Assembly: GCA_964370115.1 (NCBI GenBank)
Contig: CAYJIA010000006.1
Location: 8,522 to 72,521 of the forward strand
Reading direction: 5' to 3'
Origin: SIG603 sp964370115
GTDB lineage: Bacteria > Bacillota > Clostridia > Oscillospirales > Acutalibacteraceae
Length of the DNA: 64,000 nucleotides
The notes below the pieces were generated by a model, which saw nothing but the letters and a program-made list of their open reading frames with translations, ran no database searches and was not told the DNA's origin. Within the stretch, counting starts at the first letter, position 1. The number at the start of each line of letters is the position of its first letter. The position numbers and the translations under genes are program-made. Positions 1-8,614 of this stretch are shown piece by piece.

Positions 1-1237
1 CCATGGTTGGGTAAGACTCGTGCCTATTATAGTAAGAGTAGCTGTGATTATGAAAAGCATAGCTTTCATATCCTAAATTATTAAACTGATTACCAAAGGC
101 AAACGGCATATAGTTCTCTGCGGCTCTGGTATAGCTCCACACACCGCTTTTTGGAAGTAGCCCTGTAGTTGCGACGTATTCGCCGTCCGAGGTGCTAACG
201 CCCCAAATAGGCGTGTAGAAGTTATTAAAACTAAATCCCTCTGTCATCATCTTATAAAGGGTAGGTGTAAGCTCTGGGTCTATAAAATACGGAGTAAAAG
301 CCTCTGCGGTTATTAGTATAAGGTTTTTGCCCTCAAACATTCCAGTATACTCGTTTTCCATTGTAGGTGTTCTACTCGAGAAAAACTCGTTCATCGCAAG
401 ATAGGTTTCGTTTGTCTCTTCCATGTTAAAGACTATGTCCATTACCTGCTCTTCGTAAACTATTGGTTCTGGAGTCGATGTCGGCTCTGGAGTGGCAGTC
501 GGCGTAGGGCTTGGCTCTTGGCTTGACGAGGCAAGAGAGCTTTCCTCTTGGGTCACTATGTTGACATCTGTCGTACCCTCAAACGCCTGCGCCCCAAAGG
601 CTGCGTATTTTACATCAAGTGCCATACACATAGGCACGCCAAAGGTCTCTATGCTACTAAGTGGCACAAATTCATTTAGCAAAAGGTACCGAGGGCTGTT
701 GAGCCCGTTTGTAAAATATGTTGGGACTACAATGCTAAATCCACACACGACTAAAAACACCGACGAAAAAATAATCTTATTCACACCTATATATGATTTT
801 TTTAGAAAGCTTTTTCTATAAACGGTAAACAGAAGCACCATTTGTGCCAACATTATTATGTAGGAAATCCAGTAAATAGAAAGTGCATTTAGCGCGACCT
901 CGACAAACTCAAACGCCTTAGAGGCACCACCCAAAGACGCCACAAAGTACGGTGTACCAAAAATACTGTAATATATAAGCTGAGAAATATATACCAAATT
1001 TAAAATTACAGCAAAGACCGCCTGTATGCTAAAGGCAATCTTTTTATTATTTACTAAGCTTCCTATTGCAAGTAAAAACAGTCCTATTGCTACAGAAAAA
1101 AGAACTTTGTAAACGCTAAAGCCTGCGCCGATACTCACCGAGAAAATTATCTCGTTAAAAAGCGAATACCCTACTATAAAAATGTAATAAAGAAGAGCCA
1201 AAACAATGTCTTTTGGCTCTTTTAATGTCTTAACCAT
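1..1237 (-). CDS. LtaS-like membrane sulfatase (partial, C-terminus beyond window)
   Basis: The minus-strand frame is open from an ATG at 1237 to the window edge, about 412 codons. The N-terminal half has several hydrophobic membrane segments. A Pro-Thr-rich linker follows near residues 240-255, then an extracellular sulfatase-type domain with a motif reading GKNLILITAEAFTPYF. A later WGVSTSDGEYVATTG segment fits the catalytic-threonine region of lipoteichoic acid synthase family enzymes, which move glycerol-phosphate from phosphatidylglycerol on the outer membrane face. The PT-rich insert is unusual for LtaS. The metal-binding C-terminal part is missing because of the window edge, so related phosphoglycerol or phosphoethanolamine transferases remain possible. 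Confidence 0.8.
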   Translation of the reverse strand, partial: MVKTLKEPKDIVLALLYYIFIVGYSLFNEIIFSVSIGAGFSVYKVLFSVAIGLFLLAIGSLVNNKKIAFSIQAVFAVILNLVYISQLIYYSIFGTPYFVASLGGASKAFEFVEVALNALSIYWISYIIMLAQMVLLFTVYRKSFLKKSYIGVNKIIFSSVFLVVCGFSIVVPTYFTNGLNSPRYLLLNEFVPLSSIETFGVPMCMALDVKYAAFGAQAFEGTTDVNIVTQEESSLASSSQEPSPTPTATPEPTSTPEPIVYEEQVMDIVFNMEETNETYLAMNEFFSSRTPTMENEYTGMFEGKNLILITAEAFTPYFIDPELTPTLYKMMTEGFSFNNFYTPIWGVSTSDGEYVATTGLLPKSGVWSYTRAAENYMPFAFGNQFNNLGYESYAFHNHSYSYYNRHESYPTM

Positions 1238-1279
1238 TAGCTTTTCCCCCCAAATTTCTATCTTTTTCGACATAGCTGT

Positions 1280-1307
1280 ATTATATCATAAAAGTAGAAA
1301 TTTGCAA
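1280..1307 (-). promoter_or_regulatory. Promoter for the LtaS-like gene
   Basis: Minus-strand TTGCAA (1302-1307) and TATAAT (1280-1285) are separated by 16 bp and lie about 45 bp upstream of the ATG at 1237. The spacing and the -10 fit a housekeeping sigma factor. Confidence 0.55.
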
Positions 1308-1342
1308 GGATAGTTTACGCTAATCTCAAATGTTTACAATTA

Positions 1343-1384
1343 CAAAAAAACTGCGATAAACCCAAATTTAGGATTTATCGCAGT
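1343..1384 (-). terminator. Rho-independent terminator after the 3D/G5 gene
   Basis: An 11-bp perfect stem (1350-1360 with 1374-1384) is followed on the minus strand by seven T residues (1349-1343). It sits 10 bp after the stop codon of the gene ending at 1394. Confidence 0.85.
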
Positions 1385-1393
1385 CATATTTGA

Positions 1394-2854
1394 TTAATCT
1401 AAGATGTATACGTCCATTTGTCTTCTGCCAAATTGGAAGCATTCTGCGTCTGTGTTGTAGAACAAGTCTACAAACGCCGCGCCGCTCATCATAGCGCCGC
1501 CTGTGTCACCTGCTACGGCATAGCCATAAACCACGCCACCGCCTGGTGATACTATATAAAGTTTTGTTCCGTAAGGAATTACATTAGGATTAACAGCAAC
1601 CACACCAACTTGTGATGGAACGCCTGTCGATGTTGTACCCTTAGTTGAGTACGCCGTACATTCGCCTGTCATTTTTTGGCTGTAAGTAACCACGTTACCG
1701 TTATAGTCTATAAATGAATTTGCTGGAAGCTCTTCTTCTTCCTCTTCTTCATCTTCTTCTAGTTGGGCATCTTCCTCTGGCTCTTTTTCTTCTTCAGATG
1801 AAGATGTGTCCTCTGTTACCATAGTGCCACGTATAACAATGGCATCTTCTGCTTCTTTTGTAATTTCACTTGAAAGCTCTTCTTCGTTTACAAGCTCGCC
1901 GTCTTTATAAGTTCTCTCATAAGTCGTTGTTAGCTCGCCGTTAACACCTTTTTTCTCTACGATTTCCTCGCCGACTTCTAAAGTGCTATCGGTTTTATAC
2001 TCCGTTTTAAAGTATATAATCGAAGTTTCTGTCTCTTCTACAGTGTACTCGCTTGCTATTATTATAGTCATGCCGTCGCTTAGTTTTGCGTCTAAATCTA
2101 CACTGACATTTTCATCTTCAGCAAGTTCTATTTTGTTTTCGCTTAAAAACTCGCCTACAGTGTTTGCATATGTGTCATAAGCTGTTGTTTCTCCGCCTCT
2201 TTGAAGCTCAACACTCCAAAGTCTTGTCACGCTTATTTTCATACCTTCTTCTAGTGCAGTTTCTTTTTCAGGTGACACTTCGTCGCCCTCTAAAATTTCA
2301 ACTTCATTTTCTAAAAGTAGCTCTTCTACTGTAGTTTTATAAGTTGTTAGATCTAAAGTAGTTCCGTCAACGCCTAAAGACACGCTTAGTTGTCTTTGTA
2401 TATTAATGCTATCGTCTTCGTCTACTTCTTTGTTTAGTTCTGGATTTACTAAATCGTTTTCGTTAATTGTTATATTGTTTCCTGTTAATACTTCTTGTAC
2501 TGTCTGTCCGCCATAGGCGCTTAGATAAGAAAAGTCGTTGTTTACTTCAAGAGGTATTAGTATTTCTCTGTCAATAACATATGTATTGTCATCAGTTTCA
2601 AAATACCTATCTTCTCCTTCAAGCATCGGCATACCATCGCTTACCGCTTGATTTATAATTTGCTCTGCGTTATCTCCCATAACGCTTACCATGTAGCTGT
2701 CGTCGCCATCGATAACAGTAGCCTCAACAGTAGCTGCCATAACTGTCATCATAAGTGAACTAACCGCAAAAATCAGTGCTAGTGTAATAGGAACAATAAC
2801 TTTACCATGCGAAAACTTTTTAGACTCTTTTTTATAGCGTCTAGATTTCTTCAT
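1394..2854 (-). CDS. Secreted DUF348/G5/3D-domain cell-wall protein
   Basis: This 486-aa protein starts with a basic N-terminus and one hydrophobic signal/anchor segment (about residues 20-42). Three DUF348-like ubiquitin-fold repeats follow (about 45-270), then a G5 domain (about 275-345), an acidic Glu-rich linker, and a C-terminal 3D domain with Asp residues in AGDTGG, FVDLF and MDVYIL. This is the YabE/Rpf2-like architecture, in which the 3D domain is a lytic-transglycosylase-type barrel acting on peptidoglycan. The start is supported by AAGGAG about 11 bp upstream. It has its own promoter and terminator. The exact substrate is inferred from the family. Confidence 0.9.
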   Translation of the reverse strand: MKKSRRYKKESKKFSHGKVIVPITLALIFAVSSLMMTVMAATVEATVIDGDDSYMVSVMGDNAEQIINQAVSDGMPMLEGEDRYFETDDNTYVIDREILIPLEVNNDFSYLSAYGGQTVQEVLTGNNITINENDLVNPELNKEVDEDDSINIQRQLSVSLGVDGTTLDLTTYKTTVEELLLENEVEILEGDEVSPEKETALEEGMKISVTRLWSVELQRGGETTAYDTYANTVGEFLSENKIELAEDENVSVDLDAKLSDGMTIIIASEYTVEETETSIIYFKTEYKTDSTLEVGEEIVEKKGVNGELTTTYERTYKDGELVNEEELSSEITKEAEDAIVIRGTMVTEDTSSSEEEKEPEEDAQLEEDEEEEEEELPANSFIDYNGNVVTYSQKMTGECTAYSTKGTTSTGVPSQVGVVAVNPNVIPYGTKLYIVSPGGGVVYGYAVAGDTGGAMMSGAAFVDLFYNTDAECFQFGRRQMDVYILD

Positions 2855-2953
2855 AATTTCGGTTTCTCCTTTTTATATGTTGCCGATATTTATACATTTT
2901 GATTTACTGTAAAATACCGACCGAATGCCCTTTTTGGCAAACTTACAAGCTGA

Positions 2954-2982
2954 ATTATAGCGTTTTTAGCCATTAAAGTCAA
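2954..2982 (-). promoter_or_regulatory. Promoter for the 3D/G5 gene
   Basis: Minus-strand TTGACT (2977-2982), 17 bp, TATAAT (2954-2959). The predicted start near 2947 leaves a leader of about 90 nt before the ATG at 2854. The leader has a small GCC/GGC hairpin but nothing I can match to a known riboswitch. Confidence 0.75.
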
Positions 2983-3599
2983 TGCACAGCAATTTAAAAT
3001 TCTGTTAAATACTCACAATAATGCTAGGTTTATTACTTTACATAATGCCATTTTTTGTGCTTATAAGGGGGTTTTTCGAGCATATTAAGTGTTTCGGGCT
3101 GTAATGTTTTGTGTAAAATGTAAAAATACACCTACTATTATGTATAGGACAGGTAACAATTCTGTAATTTAGGAATATTTATACATATTATTGGATAAAT
3201 ATAAGCTCGCTTGCAAATTATTATGAACTTATTTTTACTTAATTTTTGCCTAATTTCTTATTTGAATTATACTTTGCCGCAAATATCATCACAAAATACA
3301 GTTTATTTGCGCCAAAAAAGTCGAAAAATCCCCCTAAATAAGCCATTTTTCTTATATCGCAAAATTGGTGGCAGTAAATCCGCCAAAAATATTATGTAAA
3401 TCAGTCGAAGTCATACTTCTTTTTAGCCAAAAGTCGAAATTTGCATATTACTATCAATTTATTAAATATTATGAAAAAATATTTTTTAGAATACAATTGT
3501 TTTTTCTTCTCTTTTGTCTAAATTGAACGAATAAAGGCATTATACCACACAATACATCCTCTTTCTATTATATATACGAAATTTTATCTTGAACTTTCA
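2983..3599. other. Intergenic region, no gene recognised
   Basis: About 600 bp of very AT-rich DNA lie between two divergent promoters. The only plus-strand frame of note (3211-3399, 62 codons) has no ribosome site and an amino-acid composition typical of random AT-rich sequence. I see no RNA fold, repeat or gene remnant that I can support. Confidence 0.5.
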
Positions 3600-3628
3600 T
3601 TGACAAGCTTTCTATATTGTGATATTAT
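3600..3628 (+). promoter_or_regulatory. Promoter for the cation exchanger gene
   Basis: TTGACA (3600-3605), 17 bp, TATTAT (3623-3628). The predicted start near 3635 is just ahead of the leader hairpin at 3639. Confidence 0.7.
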
Positions 3629-3638
3629 TTTTTAGCGT

Positions 3639-3668
3639 AAAGCAGGTCTTATGCCTGCTTTTTCTTAT
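3639..3668 (+). terminator. Leader hairpin/attenuator before the exchanger gene
   Basis: An 8-bp stem (AAAGCAGG with CCTGCTTT, loop of 7) ends in a T-rich run. It lies between the predicted transcription start (about 3635) and the ribosome site at 3683. It is either an attenuator or the end of a very short leader RNA; no sensing domain fits upstream of it. Confidence 0.6.
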
Positions 3669-3692
3669 TGATATAAAATTTTGGAGGAAGAA

Positions 3693-4667
3693 ATGGATAA
3701 TTTATATTTTCTTATAGCTGCATATTTGCTTGCGGCGACGGCTGTCGTGTTTTTGTCAAACAAGGCTTCTGTGTATGTGGACTTGATAGATAAAAAGACT
3801 CATTTGTCTGGTGCTTTTATCGGCGGTGTTATGCTTTCGGCAATAACCTCACTGCCTGAACTCTTCACCAGCCTTTCGTCTACCCTTGGTTTAGGTGAAG
3901 CCGGACTTTCCATGGGAAACATTTTGGGAAGTAACTTATTTAACCTTTGTATACTTGGAGCATTGATTTTACTGTTTTTTAAAGACTACAGCAAGCATAA
4001 AGTTGCTAAAGGCCATTTTGCTGTATCGGTCTTTGTTGTACTAATTTATGGTGCAATGCTCTTAAACTTCTTTAATGTTTTAAATTTAGAAGTTATTACA
4101 ATAAATGTCACCTCGGTGATTATCCTAGTTCTATACATATTTGGAATTAGATTTCTATCCGACGAAAACACTGACGGCGCGGGAGAAGAAATTGAAGACA
4201 CAAGTAACTCTTCGCTTACAGTAAAACAAATCATACCAAGATTTATACTAGTTGCCCTTGGCATAGTTGCAATAAGTATAGTAATTACATTTGTAACCGA
4301 CGAACTATCTGCAAAACTAGGCCTTGGCAAAGGTCTTGCTGGTGCATTGTTCTTAGGAATTGCTACATCTCTTCCAGAGCTTGCTTCAACAGTTTCACTG
4401 TTTAGACTAAGAAACTACAACATTGCAATAGGAAATATTTTGGGAAGCAATCTGTTCAACTTCACTATTTTAAGTGTTACGGATATTTTCTATATAGGTC
4501 CTGGCCTATTTGATTTTGCAGACCCAAAAACAATTAACCTCTTAATGTTCGGTGCAGGTGCATCGGTGCTCGCTCTTATTCTTGTTAAATTTACAAAGAG
4601 CAAACTAGTACAAATTTTATCTTGCCTTGGAATACTCGGCGCTTATGTGGCATTTTTAGTAGTATAA
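3693..4667 (+). CDS. Calcium/sodium antiporter family protein (CaCA)
   Basis: The protein is 324 aa from ATG 3693; a TTG in frame at 3681 is rejected because the GGAGG ribosome site (3683-3687) precedes the ATG by 5 bp. About ten membrane segments form two homologous halves, each with the alpha-repeat signature: ITSLPELFTSL with MGNILGSNLFNL in the first half, and ATSLPELASTV with IGNILGSNLFNF in the second. These Glu/Asn residues bind cations in the K+-independent Na+/Ca2+ exchanger (YrbG-type) family. An acidic cytosolic loop separates the halves. The gene stands alone between its own leader and terminator. Confidence 0.92.
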   Translation: MDNLYFLIAAYLLAATAVVFLSNKASVYVDLIDKKTHLSGAFIGGVMLSAITSLPELFTSLSSTLGLGEAGLSMGNILGSNLFNLCILGALILLFFKDYSKHKVAKGHFAVSVFVVLIYGAMLLNFFNVLNLEVITINVTSVIILVLYIFGIRFLSDENTDGAGEEIEDTSNSSLTVKQIIPRFILVALGIVAISIVITFVTDELSAKLGLGKGLAGALFLGIATSLPELASTVSLFRLRNYNIAIGNILGSNLFNFTILSVTDIFYIGPGLFDFADPKTINLLMFGAGASVLALILVKFTKSKLVQILSCLGILGAYVAFLVV

Positions 4668-4689
4668 TTACATTTATATAATAAAGTTG

Positions 4690-4743
4690 GTGGCAAAAAA
4701 TACTTCGCCCTTTGACGATTGTATTTTTTGCCACTGTTTTTTA
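4690..4743 (+). terminator. Terminator after the exchanger gene
   Basis: A perfect 14-bp stem (4690-4703 with 4721-4734) is followed by TGTTTTTT, 22 bp after the stop codon. Confidence 0.9.
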
Positions 4744-4773
4744 TTTACAAATATCTACTTTTTATGCTATAAT
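4744..4773 (+). promoter_or_regulatory. Promoter for the diguanylate cyclase operon
   Basis: TTTACA (4744-4749), 18 bp, TATAAT (4768-4773). A short GTGCA..TGCAC hairpin lies between it and the ribosome site at 4811. Confidence 0.6.
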
Positions 4774-4824
4774 TATCTATCTATATATATTATAGTGCAT
4801 TTGGTGCACGAAAGGATGTTATTT

Positions 4825-6465
4825 ATGCATATTATCTTGCTTACCATAGGCTTTATGCTTATGTTTTGCACCCTCACTGTCTGTTTTTTAAGACTTATAG
4901 AGGATATCTTTGAAGTACGAAACTCTTTGTTAAGACTTTTAGTATTTTCATTTCTTACAGGACTTGTAGGAACCGTTTCCCTTTGTCTATTTGGCTCTAT
5001 GTCTTCCTTAGGCTATGGAATAATGCTCGTGGTATTTACGGGCACAATTATGTTCTTTTTCAAAGGACAAAGCACCATTACCCGCATAGCCTGCATACTC
5101 ACATTTAACACAAACATTATGGTATCAAGGGCTATATGCTCATCGTTTATCTCCATAATTACGGGTAAGAGTATTTTAGAGCTATCAACCGACAAACTCT
5201 GGTTTTGGACTATCTTAATACTTACCTCACTTGTAAGTACAATTTTTACCCTATTCATAATAAAGCTTATTCCTCAAAGATATTTAAGAGTTATTAGGCA
5301 AAGGACAGAGCAAATTTATGCCTATATAGCAATCGCAACACTTTCAAATATTTATTTAATAGCAAATGGCATGGTTTATATAACAAAGATTGATTTAGCC
5401 TTTTTAAATACTCATCAACTAATTGCATCTATCACATGGCTTTTGGTAATGTATGTAGGAATGTTCATGATGGCAGGTTTTGACGCTTTAAGAGCGGACC
5501 AAGAAAATTTTGAAAAAGATATTTTCTATAAAGACTTAATTTTGTCAAAGGCACTTTTAGTTGCAGAAATAGACTGCACAAACGATAAGCTCCTAAGACT
5601 TATAGTAGAAGGTAAGCAACAGGAGATTTCACCACGGCTTACTTATACCGAGTATATACAACAACAGGCTATACAAACCGTCCATCAAGAGGATTTTTAT
5701 GACCTGATAAAAGGTTCGTCGATAGACTATATCAAAAACCATTTTAAAGATGGAAATGAAGAGTTCTCTTATACATACAGAACACGAACCCCACAAGGCG
5801 ATTATCACTGGATACGCTCAAGCGTTATGCTTCACCCAAAGTCTACTCCAGACAATATTGTGGCAATTTGCACCGTGTATGACGATGTACACGAGACAAT
5901 TAATGAGCAATCAAAACTCAAAAACATTGCTCAAATCGACCCACTTGTAAATATTTACAACAAGGCAACTTCTCAGTCTCTAATAAAAGAGCATTTAGAA
6001 CATTCAGAAAACGGAACACTGTTTTTATTTGACCTTGACAATTTCAAAGGAATTAACGACAACATGGGTCATGCCTATGGCGACAGTGTTTTAAAAGAAA
6101 TTGCAGGAAAAATTGAGAATAATTTCAGAAAAGGCGACGTAGTAGGCCGTATAGGCGGTGACGAGTTCATCGGATTTATCAAGGCAACACTTCATAAAGA
6201 AGACATAGAAAGAAAGGCGAAAAAGATTTGTGACAGCGTAATAAAAACCTATGTCGGCGATAACGGTGTTAAAGTAACTGTTTCTTGTAGTATCGGCGTG
6301 GCAATTGCACCTGATAACGGCAAAGACTTTAAAGAGTTGTTTAAAAACTCAGACCTTGCTATGTATAAGAGCAAAGCTAACGGCAAAAACACTTTTGCCC
6401 TTTACAATGAAGAGGAGTGCAGTCGTTTTGCACCAAAACAATTAGACGATTATAAGAGGGATTGA
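4825..6465 (+). CDS. Membrane-bound PAS-GGDEF diguanylate cyclase
   Basis: From ATG 4825 (AAAGG at 4811-4815) the product is 546 aa. The frame is open upstream to 4687, but that part is the previous gene's terminator. Seven to eight membrane segments fill residues 1-215. A PAS/PAC fold follows (about 260-385, with a typical PQGDYHWIRSS stretch), then a GGDEF domain (about 400-535) with FDLDNFKGIND and an intact RIGGDEFIGF active site. Such enzymes join two GTP into cyclic di-GMP. No inhibitory RxxD site is obvious just before GGDEF. The next gene begins 4 bp downstream, so the two are probably cotranscribed. Confidence 0.93.
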   Translation: MHIILLTIGFMLMFCTLTVCFLRLIEDIFEVRNSLLRLLVFSFLTGLVGTVSLCLFGSMSSLGYGIMLVVFTGTIMFFFKGQSTITRIACILTFNTNIMVSRAICSSFISIITGKSILELSTDKLWFWTILILTSLVSTIFTLFIIKLIPQRYLRVIRQRTEQIYAYIAIATLSNIYLIANGMVYITKIDLAFLNTHQLIASITWLLVMYVGMFMMAGFDALRADQENFEKDIFYKDLILSKALLVAEIDCTNDKLLRLIVEGKQQEISPRLTYTEYIQQQAIQTVHQEDFYDLIKGSSIDYIKNHFKDGNEEFSYTYRTRTPQGDYHWIRSSVMLHPKSTPDNIVAICTVYDDVHETINEQSKLKNIAQIDPLVNIYNKATSQSLIKEHLEHSENGTLFLFDLDNFKGINDNMGHAYGDSVLKEIAGKIENNFRKGDVVGRIGGDEFIGFIKATLHKEDIERKAKKICDSVIKTYVGDNGVKVTVSCSIGVAIAPDNGKDFKELFKNSDLAMYKSKANGKNTFALYNEEECSRFAPKQLDDYKRD

Positions 6466-6469
6466 TCAG

Positions 6470-7771
6470 ATGAATTATTCTTTAGGTATAGACATAGGCA
6501 CATCAAAAATATGTTGCTGTGTGCTAGCTTTAGAAAAAATGGAGTTCGTAGAAGTTTTTCAGTTTGCTAATACATTCAATGTAAAAAGTAATGAGAGCTT
6601 TGAAAGACTGCAAGATCCGCAGGGCATAGTAAATGCATTGCTCCCAAAAATTAGTGAATTTGAAGAAAAATACAAACCGATATCAATTGGTATCAGCACC
6701 CAAATGCACGGCATTTTGTATTTGGATAAAGACGGCAACAGCACAGGCCCACTTTACACTTGGCAAGATCTTAGGGGAAGTTTAAATTATAACTTTGAAA
6801 ACACATATTCTGATAAATTAGAGAATATTACAGGATACAAACTCCCGACAGGCTATGGGATGCTTACACATTTTGTTAATTTTTGCAAAAACCAAATACC
6901 ACAAAACGCAGTGAAACTTTGCACTATCGGAGACTATCTTGCAATGAAGCTTACAGGCGAAAAGTCACCGATAATGCATATATCAAACGCCCACTCACTG
7001 GGTTTGTTTGACATATTGAGTAATGACTTTGACAAAAAAGCAGTATCAACACTTAATTTTGACAAAGATTATCTGCCAAAAGTCACCGCGCTTACAAAAA
7101 CTATAGGAAAAACAAAGCAAGGCACAAAGGTAGCAGTGGCAATAGGCGACAATCAAGCAAGCTTTATAGGTGCTGTAACACACCCAGAGAACTCTATACT
7201 TATAAATATAGGCACGGGTAGTCAGATTTCGATTTGCACCGACAAAGCCGTTTATTATAAAGGTTTAGAGCTTAGACCGCTGAGCGAGGACAAGTATCTT
7301 TTATGCGGTGCCGCACTGTGTGGAGGCAGAGCCTATGCACTTTTAGAAAATTTCTTTAGAAAAATAACAGAAACCGTGACAGGAAAACCCTGTGAAAACG
7401 CCTACATGGCTATGGCAGAATGTTACGATAAAAATTTGACCGACAAGCTCATAGTCGACACAAGATTTGACGGGACAAGAGACGACGTCGACATAAAAGG
7501 AAGCATCAAAAATCTATCCGTGGAAAATTTCACCCCAGCGCATTTTATAGAAGGCGTCCTAAACGGCATGGCGGAAGAGCTTTTTAATCTATTTAAGCCA
7601 TTTAATGACGTTGAAAAACGAGATTTTAAATACTTAGTATGCTCAGGAAACGGTGTGAGAAAAAACAAGGCGCTAAGAGAAATCTTGTCAAAAAAATTTA
7701 ACGCCAAAGTACAAATGCCCACAAACGAAGAAGAAGCAGCCCTAGGAGCTGCTTTGTTTAGCAATAGTTAA
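6470..7771 (+). CDS. FGGY-family sugar kinase, sedoheptulokinase-like
   Basis: This 433-aa kinase has the FGGY phosphate-1 motif GIDIGTSKICC at the N-terminus, then STQMHGILYLD, YTWQDLRG, GTKVAVAIGDNQAS (catalytic Asp in GDNQ) and an adenosine-type motif near the C-terminus (VCSGNGVRKN). The STQMHG, TWQD and TGYxxPTGYGM pattern resembles sedoheptulokinase more than xylulokinase or glycerokinase. The substrate is therefore inferred to be a C7 or C5 sugar. It starts 4 bp after the diguanylate cyclase stop codon. Why a signalling enzyme and a sugar kinase share an operon is not clear from sequence. Confidence 0.82.
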   Translation: MNYSLGIDIGTSKICCCVLALEKMEFVEVFQFANTFNVKSNESFERLQDPQGIVNALLPKISEFEEKYKPISIGISTQMHGILYLDKDGNSTGPLYTWQDLRGSLNYNFENTYSDKLENITGYKLPTGYGMLTHFVNFCKNQIPQNAVKLCTIGDYLAMKLTGEKSPIMHISNAHSLGLFDILSNDFDKKAVSTLNFDKDYLPKVTALTKTIGKTKQGTKVAVAIGDNQASFIGAVTHPENSILINIGTGSQISICTDKAVYYKGLELRPLSEDKYLLCGAALCGGRAYALLENFFRKITETVTGKPCENAYMAMAECYDKNLTDKLIVDTRFDGTRDDVDIKGSIKNLSVENFTPAHFIEGVLNGMAEELFNLFKPFNDVEKRDFKYLVCSGNGVRKNKALREILSKKFNAKVQMPTNEEEAALGAALFSNS

Positions 7772-7773
7772 TA

Positions 7774-7799
7774 ATTGAGAATTAAGAATTGAGAATTGT
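7774..7799. repeat. AATTGAGAATTAAGAATTGAGAATT-type intergenic repeat
   Basis: Short direct repeats of AATTGAGAATT separated by AAG lie right after the kinase stop codon. Similar simple direct repeats (CTTCACT units) occur at 53349-53372. They look like remnants of a small dispersed intergenic element. Confidence 0.4.
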
Positions 7800-7803
7800 T
7801 GTG

Positions 7804-7823
7804 AAAATCCTGCGGATTTTTTG
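7804..7823 (+). terminator. Terminator after the FGGY kinase
   Basis: A 7-bp stem AAAATCC/GGATTTT with loop TGC is followed by TT. It is short but well placed, 33 bp after the stop codon. Confidence 0.55.
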
Positions 7824-7890
7824 ATTAAAAGCTTTACTGGGTTTTCCTTTTTTTATGTGATAGCTTTGTTATTTCACGACTTTTAAACAT

Positions 7891-7930
7891 AGAAAAAACC
7901 CCAACACGCGATTTGCGTGTTGGGGTTTTC
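7891..7930 (-). terminator. Native tRNA-Val terminator, now separated from the tRNA gene
   Basis: A long GC-rich stem (AAAACCCCAACACG with its complement) ends in a T run on the minus strand and sits 4 bp from the 48-bp attachment repeat. Before ICE insertion it would have followed the CCA end of tRNA-Val. It is symmetric and can also stop plus-strand transcription. Confidence 0.75.
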
Positions 7931-7933
7931 GAC

Positions 7934-7981
7934 TGGTGGGCGATAACGGACTTGAACCGCTGACCCCCTGCACGTCAAGCA
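7934..7981 (-). repeat. Left ICE attachment site (3' part of tRNA-Val)
   Basis: A 48-bp sequence identical to 51471-51518. It spans the anticodon arm, T arm, acceptor 3' strand and CCA of tRNA-Val. To the right the match stops and ICE DNA begins. It is the chromosomal tRNA 3' end left behind by integration. Confidence 0.93.
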
Positions 7982-8019
7982 AACAACCTAGCAAATTACA
8001 ACTAAATTCATTAAATTTG

Positions 8020-8046
8020 AACTTCTACTCAAGTTGAGCAGAAGTT
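8020..8046. repeat. ICE palindrome copy 1 (left end)
   Basis: This 27-bp palindrome around core CTCAAGTTGAG has one mismatch in its arms and is the exact reverse complement of array copies 1-4 at 49587-49778. It is followed by TTATTTTTTTATTTTT and then AAAGGAGG, so it can also act as a terminator or attenuator in front of the first ICE gene. Confidence 0.9.
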
Positions 8047-8076
8047 ATTTTTTTATTTTTAAAGGAGGAATATTAA

Positions 8077-8304
8077 GTGAAAAAACTTACAGATTTACAG
8101 CTTAAAAAAATTGCAAAAGAAATGCTAAATATAAAGTATGGGTTCTCCCCTACTTTATCAAAAATCACTCTACTTGAACCGACAGAAGACAAAAACAGTA
8201 TCGCAGTAAAAACAGGAATTAAAAAATATCAAATAAATTTTGAGACAGATAAGTACGGTCATCACTGGCTTAAAAGTCTTAATCAGATTGAGGAGGAATA
8301 TTAA
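8077..8304 (+). CDS. Small ICE protein, unknown function
   Basis: This 75-aa, lysine-rich protein begins with GTG at 8077, 8 bp after AAAGGAGG (8061-8068). It is the first gene of the ICE, just inside the left end. I recognise no family and no membrane segment or DNA-binding motif; it is a single soluble mixed alpha/beta chain. The next gene starts directly after its stop codon, suggesting one operon leading into parA. Its position would suit an excisionase or regulator, but the sequence does not show this. Confidence 0.7.
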   Translation: MKKLTDLQLKKIAKEMLNIKYGFSPTLSKITLLEPTEDKNSIAVKTGIKKYQINFETDKYGHHWLKSLNQIEEEY

Positions 8305-8601
8305 ATGACAATTATTAAACATCAGTCGTTACTTGAATGTAACGTGCGAAAGCTTTGTGTTAAAAAAGACTATTTCACCTGTGGTGCAAACGAAGAGTAT
8401 TTTAAAATGTTTGACTACATTAAAGAGGTCTCAAAAAAGCGAACCATTCCCGACGAGGCAGTTTACAAGATAGCAAAAACAATTTACAAACATTCAGATT
8501 TCGATAAGATTAAATGCGATTACAGCGAATTGGATATTATCGCAAGTTTAATGTTTGAAATAAACGATTTAATCGTAACTACATTTGCAATTAAAAAATA
8601 A
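8305..8601 (+). CDS. Small ICE protein, unknown function
   Basis: A 98-aa soluble protein whose ATG follows the previous stop codon immediately; the ribosome site GAGGAGGAA lies inside the upstream gene. It has two cysteines (CNVRKLC) near the N-terminus but no complete metal-binding motif, and I recognise no family. It sits between another small gene and parA and is probably translated from the same message. Confidence 0.7.
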   Translation: MTIIKHQSLLECNVRKLCVKKDYFTCGANEEYFKMFDYIKEVSKKRTIPDEAVYKIAKTIYKHSDFDKIKCDYSELDIIASLMFEINDLIVTTFAIKK

Positions 8602-8614
8602 GGAGAATATGAAA

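Noticed and set aside
2855..2950. Riboswitch upstream of the 3D/G5 gene
   Set aside because: The leader is only about 90 nt and shows no fold matching cyclic-di-AMP or other wall-gene riboswitches that I can recognise.
3211..3399. 62-codon ORF in the large intergenic gap
   Set aside because: No ribosome site, AT-rich random composition, no recognisable domain.
6470..7771. Xylulokinase or glycerokinase for the FGGY kinase
   Set aside because: The STQMHG, TWQD and TGYxxPTGYGM pattern fits sedoheptulokinase-type enzymes better, though the substrate remains uncertain.
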